Origin: Atkinsonella hypoxylon
Taxonomy: Eukaryota; Ascomycota; Sordariomycetes; Hypocreales; Clavicipitaceae
DNA: 64,000 nucleotides
Reading direction: 5' to 3'
NCBI GenBank assembly: GCA_000729835.1
Contig: JFHB01000006.1
Location: 186,001-250,000 of the forward strand
The notes under the pieces are model-generated. The model did no database searches and had not been told where the DNA came from. It worked only from the letters and a program-made list of their open reading frames with translations. The translations under genes and the position numbers were made by a program. Below are positions 12,499 through 23,056 of the stretch, one piece after another; the first letter of the stretch is position 1; each line of letters begins with the position of its first letter.

Positions 12499-12561
12499 TT
12501 CTTCTTCTTCTTCTTCTTCTTCTTCTTCTTCTTCTTCTTCTTCTTCTTCTTCTTCTTCTTT
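12499..12561 (+). repeat. (TTC)21 microsatellite
   Basis: A pure, uninterrupted TTC tract of about 63 nt. It lies about 890 bp upstream of the permease start codon. Its purity suggests a young, length-variable locus. Confidence 0.95.
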
Positions 12562-12941
12562 GAAATTTAATTTAGAAAAAAAAATGGACAAGAATGATAT
12601 ATACTTACAATCTTCAATTGTTATTCAGTACTGCTACATCTTCAGCTTGTTCCGTCTACTGTAAATGCATCGTGTTATTGGCTCAATCGGGACCCATGGC
12701 ACCCACAGCCCACCGGTACCTCCTTCCTCGAGTCCCCTGCCTGGGCTTCGTAGGTTCCCTGGCATGACATAGTTGGGCCGTCGGCGTCGGCGTCTAATAC
12801 GCTTTCAACCACGCAGGTCCCGCTCCTTGTCGGCCCTGCGAATTATGCTTGAGTATAATCCAAGAAAGCGGCAGCTCCAACTCCACATCATTCCACATTG
12901 TCCACATCGTCTCCATCATCCACTCCGTTCCGTCCACGCCA

Positions 12942-12968
12942 TCCACTCCGTCCACTCCGTCCACTCCG
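12942..12968 (+). repeat. TCCACTCCG tandem repeat, three copies
   Basis: Three exact head-to-tail copies of a 9-mer, flanked on the left by degenerate copies from about 12901. Confidence 0.85.
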
Positions 12969-13173
12969 TCTTGCTCCGTTCTGCTATTAACTCGCATCCG
13001 GGAAAACGGGTCCTGTTGTTATTGTTCTTGCTTTCTTGCTACACCTTGTACAAGCTGGCTCGCCATGTGAGCTGAGTATATACATCCTAGCCTCCCCCGG
13101 TCCCTGGCCCTTGCCTTTCTTTCTCGCTCTTCTCTTCTTCCTATCTACGGCTTCGTCCTTCTCTCCCTCGTGT

Positions 13174-13219
13174 CGCACGACCGCATGACCGCACGACCGC
13201 ACGACCGCACGACCGCACG
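13174..13219 (+). repeat. CGCACGAC tandem repeat, about 5.75 copies
   Basis: An 8-bp unit repeated five full times plus six bases, with one C-to-T change in the second unit. It sits about 230 bp upstream of the permease start, within the likely promoter or leader. Confidence 0.9.
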
Positions 13220-13451
13220 TTTGTCTCTGAATTAAGTGGAGGTGCTCCGTGTTCTTGGCTGGTCTTTAACATACCCGCGGCACCAAGAACTAGTTACCCA
13301 CCATAACTATTTATTCTGCTGCTGCTAACAATTGTGGGCTTGCTTACTTTTTGCTCATTGCGTTCCATTGCGCAAATGCAAGTCTGTTTCTGTTTCGGCG
13401 ATTATTTTTAAAAGTACAATTTGTGACGCTCGCGACTATTAATTGCCCACC

Positions 13452-15303
13452 ATGGCTTTCAGCGATGAGGAAAAGGGCTCCAAGATCAAGGTCCCTGGAT
13501 CTCCGGAAGTCGGCGAGCTGGTTGTCGATGGCAATCCTGACGGCCTGCACCGCAAGCTGAACAATCGTCAAATTCAGCTCGTGGCCATTGGTGGCTCCAT
13601 TGGTACTGCGCTTTTCGTCAGCATTGGCACTGGTCTGGCCAAAGGAGGTCCTGCGAGTCTGGTACTAGCTTTCACTCTGTATTCCCTGGTTCTCGCCTGT
13701 GTCAACAATTCTGTCGCCGAAATGACTGTGTTGATGCCCGTCTCTGGTGGCTTCATCCGTCTAGCTGGCCATTGGGTTGACGACGCCCTCGGTTTCATGG
13801 CTGGTTGGAACTTCTTCCTTTACGAAGCTCTTCTCATCCCCTTCGAAATTACAGCCATCAACCTAGTGCTGTCCTTCTGGAATGAGGGCATCACGAAACC
13901 GGGTCCCACGGCTGCTATTTGCGCTGGAGTCATCATCTTATATGCGTAAGATTTGTCCTCTGCTTCTCCTCGGTGTGGGAGTGACAAACCTCGCATCCTG
14001 GGCAGTACTAATGAAAATATTCTGTCCGGCTTGTCCTTTTCACTACGTCTCACCTACCTGCCACATCATCTTTCTTAGTGACTTACGGATACTAACAAGG
14101 CTTCTTGCAAAATGTAGGATGATCAATATTCTCGCCGTCCGCGCCTACGGTGAAGCTGAATTCTGGCTCTCAGGAGGCAAGGTCATCCTCCTCTTCATGC
14201 TCTTCTTCTACACCTTCATCACCATGGTTGGTGGTAACCCAAAGAAGGACGCTTACGGCTTCCGGTATTGGAAAGAGCCTGGCGCTTTCGCAACATACAA
14301 CGGCGCTACTGGAGACTTGGGTCGCTTCGAAGGGTTTCTCGGCGCTCTATGGAGCGCTTCTTTCGCCGTCGTGGGTCCCGAATATGTGTCTATGGTGGCA
14401 GCCGAAGCCAAGCGCCCCCGCATCTACATCAAGACAGCGTTCAAGACCATCTACTGGCGATTCGGTCTCTTCTTTTTTGGAAGTGCTCTGTGCGTCGGCA
14501 TTGTCATTCCCTACAACTATCCAGACCTGGTTGCCATTCTTACTGGATCGGGCAGCTCTGGGACTGCCGCCGCCTCGCCGTATGTCATGTCCATGAAGAT
14601 GCTCGGTATTGATGTTCTTCCTCATCTCGTTAACGCGCTCATGTTGACATCCATCTTCTCGGCTGGGAACACGTATACCTACTGCGCAACCCGTTCTCTG
14701 TATGGTCTCGCCCTCGAGGGTCGTGCCCCTGCTTTCCTGCGGAAGACGTGGAGCAACGGCGTGCCCATCTACTGCTTCTGCGTGGTCATGTGCTTTCCCA
14801 TTCTCTCCTTCCTGCAGGTTGGCAACGGCTCCAAGAAGGTCGTTGGTTGGCTCGTCGATCTCATCACTGCCGGTGGTATCATTGACTACTTGGTCATGAA
14901 TGTGACCTTCCTGTTCTACTATCAAGCCTGCAAGGTCCAAGGCGTTGACCGCAAGAGCCTGCCATACTATGGACGATTCCAGCCCTACGGCACGTACATT
15001 GCCATTGTCGTACAAACCCTCATTGTCATCTTCTATGGTTACACCGCCTTCACCCCGTGGAGCGTGGAAAGCTTCTTCAGGAACTACACCATGCAGATTT
15101 TGGCGCCTATCTTGTTCTTCGGCTGGAAGATTGCCAAGCGCACTCGCGCCGTCAAGCCAAACGAAGTAGATCTTATGTGGCAGCGACCCAATATCGACCG
15201 ATACGAAGCTAGCTTCACTCAACCCCCTGTTGGTTTCTGGACCGAGATGGGGCGCCTGGTGGGCATCAAGAGAATAGACAAGCAACACCGAATGGATTTG
15301 TAA
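13452..15303 (+). CDS. amino-acid permease, yeast amino acid transporter family
   Basis: Exons 13452..13945 and 14118..15303 join across a 172-nt GT/AG intron to give 559 residues, the usual size for this family. The N-terminus has the family signature LNNRQIQLVAIGGSIGTALF at the first membrane helix, followed by about eleven further hydrophobic segments. At the exon join the protein reads AMINILAVRAYGEAEFW, the typical helix-5 region. Later blocks include YWRFGLFFFGSA and FSAGNTYTYCATRSLYGLA. Such proteins import amino acids across the plasma membrane with protons. Substrate cannot be read with confidence; dicarboxylic or general specificity are both possible. The start CACCATGG fits a good eukaryotic initiation context. 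The gene stands alone, with long spacers on both sides. Confidence 0.93.
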
Positions 15304-16823
15304 CAAGCCAGCTTGCTTAGACTTCGCAAAAATTCTTTTTCTTTTCGGGCCACCGAGGTTTGCAAGGTATTTGATATACTCTCTGGACTTTCGGTCCCAA
15401 TTTTCTATGGGGACTGGAATGAGATATGGTGACGCGCACTACATGACATGGGTTTTGGATGAGATTTTTAGTTACGGCTATCAGATCTACTGAATTATCA
15501 GGCGTCGTGGTTTTATGGCTAAGAGAGAACGTATACATATATACCCGGTTATGAGCATTTTTGAATAAATGAAAGGCCACAAAAAGACTGATTCATGCAC
15601 TATGGACGCCCGGTCGTGCTGATGGATGGTTGAAGCACCTGATATGCCAGCCCATCCGTACCTGGCCAACTATTACCAATACCATGCAACTAACCTCTTG
15701 ATCGTCCCGAGGTCCAGGACAGCCCAGCCAGTAGTTCCTGTACCATGTTTCCCCAGAGTATGTTATCTGAGACACATGCATATTCGCTCTTACCCCTGCC
15801 CAAAGGTTCGCTTTGTAGCGTCGCCAGCTGCAATGCAAGGGCTGAGGGCATTGCGTGCAGAACGGCGACCTCTCCGGAACCTAGCAACCTCAATCGAGGA
15901 GGCTGTCCTAGCTACGTCTACATAGCGTATAGGTCAAGCATGGTATTGCTACGGCGTTACATGGGCGAAGCCTCGTAGTTGACTAGTTATCTAGGCCAGA
16001 CAGTGTTGAGGATCAAATACAGAGTGCAGGAGCTTTGCGAGAGAATCAGTTCTTGCTTCGTTAGCGCCGGAATAAGTAGGCATGAGTACGGTCCATGCGA
16101 GCTGGACTCATCTCTATCTGGCTGTCAAGTCTGCGTTACTAGACGTGGACAATTTTGTGCATGTAACTTGCACCGACCGTCCAGAGGTACAGTACAGGTG
16201 ACCATTTCCCCACCTGTATGTGCAAAGTTGTAAACAACGAGGAACACATGGATATACAAAGGTAAATGCCTGTCAAGCTGCTCGCATCGGCTGTGTATAC
16301 GTAAATAGATCGCTTGAACTTGCGGCAGCTCGCGTAGATTTATCCCACCCAAGAACACACAAAGCTGGCGACATCATGCCGGAGGACATCAAGACCAGAG
16401 TTTATACGATAGGTAAGCTTGCATCTGCACAAAAAGATTATGGTCTGGTGCTTTAAAAAAAAAAGGTCCACTGACAATTCTATTGGGTTCTATCTGGCTA
16501 CCATCCATAATCGTTCGCAGCCCACGTGTAATGTCGAAGCCATCGCGTAGAGGTCCTCCGACCCTCCATCGAGGCCTCTGATCATTACTTGGGTAATGCA
16601 GTCATTCATCTTTATCTAACAAAAAGCCATTTCTATCGGTAGCCCGAGCAAGCAATCAATTTCCCAGGACGCATCGCAACCTCCAAACTTTTACTGACCT
16701 TCACAGCACCGTGCAAAGATAATAGATCAAAGGCAAATGCAAAAGAGAAAAAAAAAATATATCGTGACAGAAGTAGCAGGAGCCGATGGATTATTACACC
16801 AGCTCGTCAAGGTATAAACGCGC
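15304..16823. other. intergenic region between convergent permease and EF-3 genes
   Basis: About 1.5 kb between two convergent genes. It should contain both 3' untranslated regions. I found no coding frame with a recognisable domain and no clear repeats. Confidence 0.5.
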
Positions 16824-19800
16824 TTACAGATCGTCCTCATCGCTGAAAACCTCCTCGCCACGCTTACGGCGGGCCATACGCTCTGCAAAATTTGTTAGCA
16901 ATGGTTCGGACATAGGAAAAAAAAAAGAATCAAAACTTACCCTTCTTTTTCTTACGCAGCTCGGAAGAGGTCAACTTAGCCTTCTTCTTAGTGCTGACAA
17001 TCTTATTACCCATGGCATCGAACTTCTCCTCCTCGTCATCGCCGTCCTGCTTAAGACGGGGACCAGAACCCTGACCGGAAACCCAGTTGTGGCCCGAAGG
17101 TGTCATCTTGCCGTCCATGACAGCCCAGACTTCCTCAGTCAGATCCTTGGTGAACTCGGCAGAGTGGGTAATGATGATGACACCACCCTCGAACTTCTTC
17201 AAGGCCTTGGACAAGGCGCCGAGTGAGTCGCGATCGAGATAGTTGGTGGGCTCGTCAAGGACAATCAAGTGAGGTCGCTGCCATGAACAGGCAGCAAGGA
17301 CCGTCTTGACACGCTGGCCACCAGACAAGCCGCGCATACGAGAATGAGAAACAAGCTCAGCATCGAGACCAAAGTTGGCGCAGTGAGCCTCAATCTCCTT
17401 TCGGACCAAAGGACGGAACTGGCCAGAGGCAAGTGCCTCCTTCATATCAACCTCGGCAACCATCTTCTGGTGAGAAGCCAGAAGCTCATTACGAGGCAGC
17501 CAGACATTGTCCGCAGACATCATGGGTGTCCAGCGCTCATTCTTCATGCCAACGTTCTCACCGATGGCGCATGAGCACTCATACTCGTAGCTGTTCTTGA
17601 ACTTTCTGCGAGCGTTGATGCCAATGACGCGGCGCTGAGTACCCTCAATGCGGAACACTTTGTCCATGGCCTTTTCGTCTTCTTCAGTGATGATCTTGTT
17701 GGCACGATCCATGGTCTCACGATCCTCACCAGTCTGGAAACGCCACTGGATATACTCGGAAGGAGTTGAATCCAGGTGATTATCGATATGAGCGAAAGCG
17801 TGCTGCTTGATGTAGGCAATACGGATGTTCTCGTGCTGATATATTTCACCCTGGGTAGGAATGAGCTCACCAGTCAAAACGTTGATAAGTGTAGACTTTC
17901 CAGCGCCATTGGGACCAATGACGGCGATACGAGATCCCAAAGAGCACTGGAAGGTGATGTCGGAGATCTGGGGCTTAGAGGTACCGGGGTACTGGAAGGA
18001 CATGTTGGTGGCGCGCAGGATAGCCTTGGCCTTGGTCTTGACACCCTCAAGGAAACCGGGCTCAGGGAAGGTAAACTCCATCTCTGAGGCACCAAGCTCA
18101 TAGTAGGACTTGGCAGAGGGGACACGCTTGACGAACTCGGCCAGGTTACCCTTGTAGCGCTTGAGCTTGAATCGTTCGTAGTGAATGATGTGCTGGCAGA
18201 CATTGTCAAGGAAACCAGAGTCGTGTGAGACAATGATAGAAGTGCAAGGAGAGTTAATGAGATACTCCTCAAGCCACTTGACATTCTTCACATCCAAGTG
18301 GTTAGTAGGCTCGTCAAGCAACAGAATATCGGGACTTTCGAAGACAGCACGGCACAAAGCGAGCTTCATCTTCCAACCACCAGAAAGTGCACTGATTTCG
18401 CCCGCAATCATACCCTTGGTGAAGCCAAACTCGGTGAGTTGCTTCTCGACGTCAGCTTGCGTGGTGGTAACGCCGGCCTCTTTGAGCTTCTTCATGGTCC
18501 ACTCAATGGTAGTCATTTCAGTATCAGCCGAGTCAAGGTCGTGCTCGACGAAAACAGTCTTGACTTCGCTCTGCTTGGGAAAACCTTCAACTTGCTCATT
18601 ATTGATAGCTCGCATGAGAGTAGACTTTCCAGATCCGTTGGGACCACACAGACCGTAACGCTGACCACGCTTCAGACGCAAGTGAGTTTGGTTGAGAAGA
18701 ATCTTGGCGCCGTAAGCCAGAGAGAAGGTACAGTTGCAGAGATCCTCGCCCTCTTCCTCATCGAGCTCGACTGACTCCTCCTCAGCAGCACCAGGTGAGG
18801 CACGTTTACGAAGAGCGTCGACAGTGGCCTCGGCGTTGTCAATTCCAGTAATGACAGCAACATAGGCCTTCAGATTATCGACCCAGACAGCGTTCTCAGA
18901 CTCCTTTTCGTCTATGAGCTGACCAGCCATAGCAGCAATGTATTCCGCGACAGGGGCCATCTTTTCAAGATAAGAAGCGTACTTGGGAGCAAGGAGCTCC
19001 TTGAGCTTGCCAAGCACGACTTTCTGGTCACCGTCGTTGCGGACCTCGGGAATCTTACCATCGACGACATTGCCAACGCGAATAATGGTATCCAACGCCT
19101 GCTTGGTCTTCTCACGGGCCTCAGGATCAGCCAAGTTCTCGTAGTTCTTCTGAAGACCGGGCATCATCTTGGGCAAGAAAGGAGCAACAATGTTTGGGTC
19201 GTCGACAAGCTTGCACATGTTGTCAACAATGACGGCAGACTTTCGCTTGATGGCAGTCTCGCGCTCAGCTAGACCACGGTCCAGGAGCGGAACCATCAGA
19301 GCCAGAGTAGGCTCCTGAACTTCAGTGACGAAAGTGGTGGCACCGAGCAAGTGAACAGTCTCAGGGACATTCTCAGGCTTGGCAATACACTTGATGAGCT
19401 CGGGAATGAAGCGCTCAATATCTTTGTTGACAATAAGCTGGCAAATCTGCTCCATGGTCTTGTAGGCACGCTCCTTAACTTCCTTCTTGGTATCCCACAT
19501 AGCTTCTGAGACGACGGGAATCAAGTCGGGAACACGGAAAGCGAGCTGAGCGGGAGCAGTCTTGATCAAGACGTCAATGAAATCCAAAGCAGCCATCTTC
19601 TCGGGCCACTTTTGGGCAGTGCGGATGGACTCCATAATGATGGGAAGGGCAGCCTTGCAGGCATTGCCATTGATGGCGCCAGCAATGGAGGAGACGGCAG
19701 CGGTCGCGGCAGTCTTGACAGCAGTGACCTTGTCACCGACAGCGGCAAGGACGCTTGGTAGAAGGACAATGAGGTAAGGCTCGACGTTGGCGGCAACCTC

Positions 19801-20437
19801 GGAGTGGGAAGCAATCGCCTGAATGGCAACGCAAGCCTGCTCACGGGCCACAGCATCCTTCTTGTTGGCGAGACTCTTCTTTAAGTTATCAATGATCCTA
19901 CAGAGGAAAGTGGTTAGTTTTAATGTGAGGAAAGCAAGTAATCCAATGGCTTCTGGATAGTAAAATTCCTCTTGATATGACACCCGTGTATCCAGAAGCC
20001 ATTATTATTATTGAGGTACTAGATAGCTAGCGTATCTCAATAATAATAATGGCTTCTGGATACACGGGTGTGTCGCATCAAGAGGAATTTCACCATCAGC
20101 CAGCTGGTAGCATTAAACTGCACTGGGATATGAGGCTAGCGATGGTGGGGGAAAAACGCCTTTGTTGGCGGGATAGTGACCAGTGCAGCCAAAAAAGAAA
20201 AAGAGAAAAAAAAAAGTCACAAAAATTGCGGGGTTTTCAGTAAAGACCAGTCGTGAAATAAACCACAATGCAGACTAGGACTTACTTGCTGGGAACATCC
20301 TGGTCCTCAATTCGGCCGTTGATGAAACTGGCCAGCTGGTTGGATGACTCTTTGATATCCGCTGCCTCCTTGGAGACAGTGAGCTTCTTGAAAAGCTCAT
20401 CAAGGACCTGGGTCGACTGAGCGTTCTCGGAAGGCAT
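16824..20437 (-). CDS. TEF3: translation elongation factor 3 (EF-3), ABC-F ATPase
   Basis: Three exons on the minus strand, 20437..20286, 19897..16941 and 16882..16824, give 1055 residues, close to yeast Yef3. The order is N-terminal HEAT repeats (about 1-320), a helical linker, ABC domain 1 with GPNGSGKST, LSGGW and LLLDEPTNHLD, then ABC domain 2 with GPNGAGKST, an inserted chromodomain-like segment, LSGGQ and VLDEPTNYLD. The tail is highly basic (KKKKGK region) and ends ERMARRKRGEEVFSDEDDL, completed by the small last exon. EF-3 is the fungal ATPase that frees deacylated tRNA from the ribosomal E site during each elongation cycle. Intron 1 (19898..20285) carries a large inverted repeat. Intron 2 (16883..16940) splits the basic tail. 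The start MPSENAQSTQVLDELF is the only ATG consistent with the exon-1 frame. Confidence 0.97.
19963..20090. repeat. large imperfect inverted repeat inside EF-3 intron 1
   Basis: Left arm 19963..20019 and right arm 20032..20090 are reverse complements around a 12-nt centre. They differ only by a G/T opposite pair near the loop, two substitutions and a 2-nt bulge. Both arms contain AATGGCTTCTGGATA and a short AAT run. A third copy of that 15-mer lies just outside, at 19945..19959, in the same orientation as the right arm. The transcript of this intron would form a stem of about 55 bp. Confidence 0.95.
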
Positions 20438-21472
20438 GATCTCGGTTTCGGGGTATTATAATGCAAAAATTCGAAATCTAAAGGAAAATGAGAGGAACAC
20501 GACAGTACCGTGTTACGGTTGAATGTCTATGGAGATCTATCCAGACGAAAAGTGGTTTTTTTTTTTTATCGTGAAGCCCACAGAGACGATGGAGGGGTCG
20601 ACTCTGCTCTATCGCGGCTTGTTGTGAGATCTATCGGTAACGTAGGGTGTGGCTGTTCCAAGGAGGAGGATCCAAGAAACAAGTCAACAGACAAGGAATT
20701 AGGACTCTTTCAGAGGGCAAGTCCACGGTTCGCCTTCAAGGATGACGACCAAAAAAATGTGATGGAGGAAGCTGATTTTGAGGAGGTCACGGCGGTGGAG
20801 GGAAAAGAAACACCGGGGGGGGGGGGGGCCTCTGAAGAGGGTGGACAAAGATTTATGTGTCATCCACAATCTTTTTTTTTTCTTCTTGCCCTTTACATTC
20901 TATCTTTGGGAGGGAGGGGGGGGGGAGGGTGCGGCGCTAAATCCCGGATGGGCGAAAAAAAAAATTCGCACCTGCCCCTCCATATAGCTCTTCGCGAAGG
21001 CTTATCGTGCTTTATCGGTACAAGCTAAACCGGATTAGGAAAGATGGCGAAGGCGGTGAGTCGTCGTCGTGGCCGTGTGCACGGCCAAACAGCTTCAGAT
21101 GATTTGAGATCACAGGCTTCTGCCTGCACTCGGTGGCGTTCCCGTTGGCCTCCTTAGATTTAGACTCTGTGAACGGACTCGGGTCAACTTAATTGGGTGG
21201 GTAACCACTATCATTCGAGATGATGCTGATGTGTCTCACTGACGAAGTGCACAAGTCTAATGGATTTGTGTCTTGAGAATAAATCGTACTTTCCCTGCGA
21301 CGTGTGCAGGCGGGGCCGAAGCAAACGCAAAGCGGCATAATCAAGATAGCCAGTGTAGCGGCTTGGATGGTGTTTGTTCTATTGTCATGCGAGGGTGAAA
21401 ATGAATGAGGGCGCGTAAAAATAACGTGCAAACGTCCACCGTACTCTTTTTCTTGTTTGGCAAAGCTCCCAC
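20438..21472. promoter_or_regulatory. EF-3 upstream region with homopolymer and G-rich tracts
   Basis: About 1 kb upstream of the EF-3 start. Seen on the + strand it has a T-run near 20554-20568, a run of 14 G at 20815-20828, and GGG-A-GGG-A-G(10)-A-GGG at 20908-20929, which fits the G-quadruplex consensus. On the EF-3 coding strand these are A-rich and C/T-rich tracts, as often seen in promoters of strongly expressed fungal genes. No TATA box is assigned. Confidence 0.5.
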
Positions 21473-21481
21473 GCTCATCAT

Positions 21482-21863
21482 GGGGATACAGTAAATCTCA
21501 GGTCCAGACCATGTGTGTGCATTGGTCCAGAGCGGAGCCAGAGCGGGTGTAGATTTAGGCAGAATAGCATATGCCCAGTATATGCTTAGTATATACTGAT
21601 CACACAGTATTAATTTCTAAGCAAGAGATCTAGAGTGCATTTCTATAGCACTATACCACTAGATATTAGTGCGCTATATTACTATATATAAAAATGTTTA
21701 ATTCGCACTAATACACTGTGCATTCTGTATATACCCAGTACATACTAGGCATATGCTGCTAAACGCTTCACTGCCTGCTATTCTGGCCAAAAATACACCC
21801 CTTTTGGCTTCCGCTCTGGACCAATGCACACATGGTCTGGACCTGAGATTTACTGGAACCCCC
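21482..21863 (+). mobile_element. Mutator-type MITE, copy 1 (382 bp)
   Basis: The element is flanked by a perfect 9-bp target-site duplication GCTCATCAT at 21473..21481 and 21864..21872. Its ends begin GGGGATACAGTAAATCTC (left) and, in reverse complement, GGGGGTTCCAGTAAATCTC (right). The terminal inverted repeats stay near-identical for about 55 bp, and looser inverted homology continues through GGCAGAATAG or GGCCAGAATAG. The interior is AT-rich with stacked GCATATGC and AGTATATACT palindromes and no open frame. Long terminal repeats plus a 9-bp duplication are the hallmarks of Mutator-like transposons. It must be moved by a transposase coded elsewhere. Confidence 0.93.
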
Positions 21864-21872
21864 GCTCATCAT

Positions 21873-23056
21873 ATGGGCAAACGCATATTCCGTACGGAGT
21901 ATAGTATTGAAACATGAATCAAGATCAGATCCAGTAAGAATTACGCATTGAGTACATATATACAGTGCCATTTTTCGGGGCACCCGATTTGGTGATCGCG
22001 ACGTGTGCAACTTAAAATTTGGACGAGGCAATCAACACAATTCTAGCTCATCATGCCTCATATGTATTCAATCTGGTCATCTACTCCAGGCATCAATTAA
22101 CTACTAACAACATGCAAACTCTGACACGACATCACGACTACAACCCCATTGCAGCAATTGACATTCAGCCGGTGGCTACCTAAGGTAGGTAGTTGTTCAG
22201 ATTATGCATCGATTTGCCAAACTCTGCTATAACTCATTTTTTTTCCGGTGCAGTTAGGCGAGCGACAGAACTCTTTGCTTCAGCGCATTGAAAAGGCTGC
22301 ATCATGTTGCTGGGGAAGTTCCCGTCAAGAGCGACTGCACCTCGGCAGCGCCGGTTTGCCTGTTTTCCTTTTTATTCGTCTCTGCCGCTAATTGCACTAA
22401 CATCTTGACTCAGCCACACGAAAAAAAGAGCGTGGTAGTGGAGTAGCAGCAGCATCTGGTTTCAGCTCGGTTTCTCCTCCATTCCGCTCCAGTGTTTGCG
22501 CCACGTCGTCGCCGCAAGTCCACCTCACTGGCAGGAATTTCTGAGCAAAACAACAGCTTCATCTGTGAAAATGCATGTGAGAGCTGTTCAATCTACACTC
22601 TTAAGAAAACAAAATAGTAAACCGTTTGCAGACTAGTGGCTGCGTCACTCAACTATTATCATCATCTCGTCCAATGTTATTATATCATCATTTGGCAAAA
22701 GGACGACTATATTCTTCCCAAATTTTCTCTCAAATGATGGAATTGACCAATCTGTCAAGGGAGGCATGCAGACTCTCACTGGTACATGCTGCTAATAGCT
22801 GTGATACTCAGCATCAGAGGTAGGGTGTTTGATGTATATCAATGACCAAGCTTCGGTTCGCTGGAGTACATGATAGCCATGAGGACTATGAGCATTTGAT
22901 TCTGACACGAGATAGAGCTTCTTAATCATTGCTCATACCCTACAAGTTCCTATTCATTGAAAGTGAACCCGATCTGTCCATGATTTGACAACTGAACGTC
23001 TTCATACCCGCCGCAGAACGCCATCCAATCTCGGCATGCCTTTATGCCTGCCTAAT
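21873..23056. other. intergenic region between MITE copy 1 and GlnRS
   Basis: About 1.2 kb. A TACGGAGTA motif inside a near-palindrome (21887..21902) follows the MITE, and a CTACCTAAGGTAGGTAG stretch occurs at about 22176-22192. The GlnRS 3' untranslated region lies at the right end. I see no gene. Confidence 0.5.

Larger units (their letters stand above)
10088..13451. other. long gene-free region upstream of the permease
   Basis: About 3.4 kb with no gene I can support. It holds a (TTC)21 tract, three TCCACTCCG units and a CGCACGAC tandem array close to the permease, listed separately. The segment from about 13000 to 13330 is pyrimidine-rich on the + strand and is the likely core promoter and leader of the permease. 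Confidence 0.5.

Noticed and set aside
14347..15306. 319-codon minus-strand frame opposite the permease
   Set aside because: It is the antisense shadow of the permease exon and has no independent protein features.
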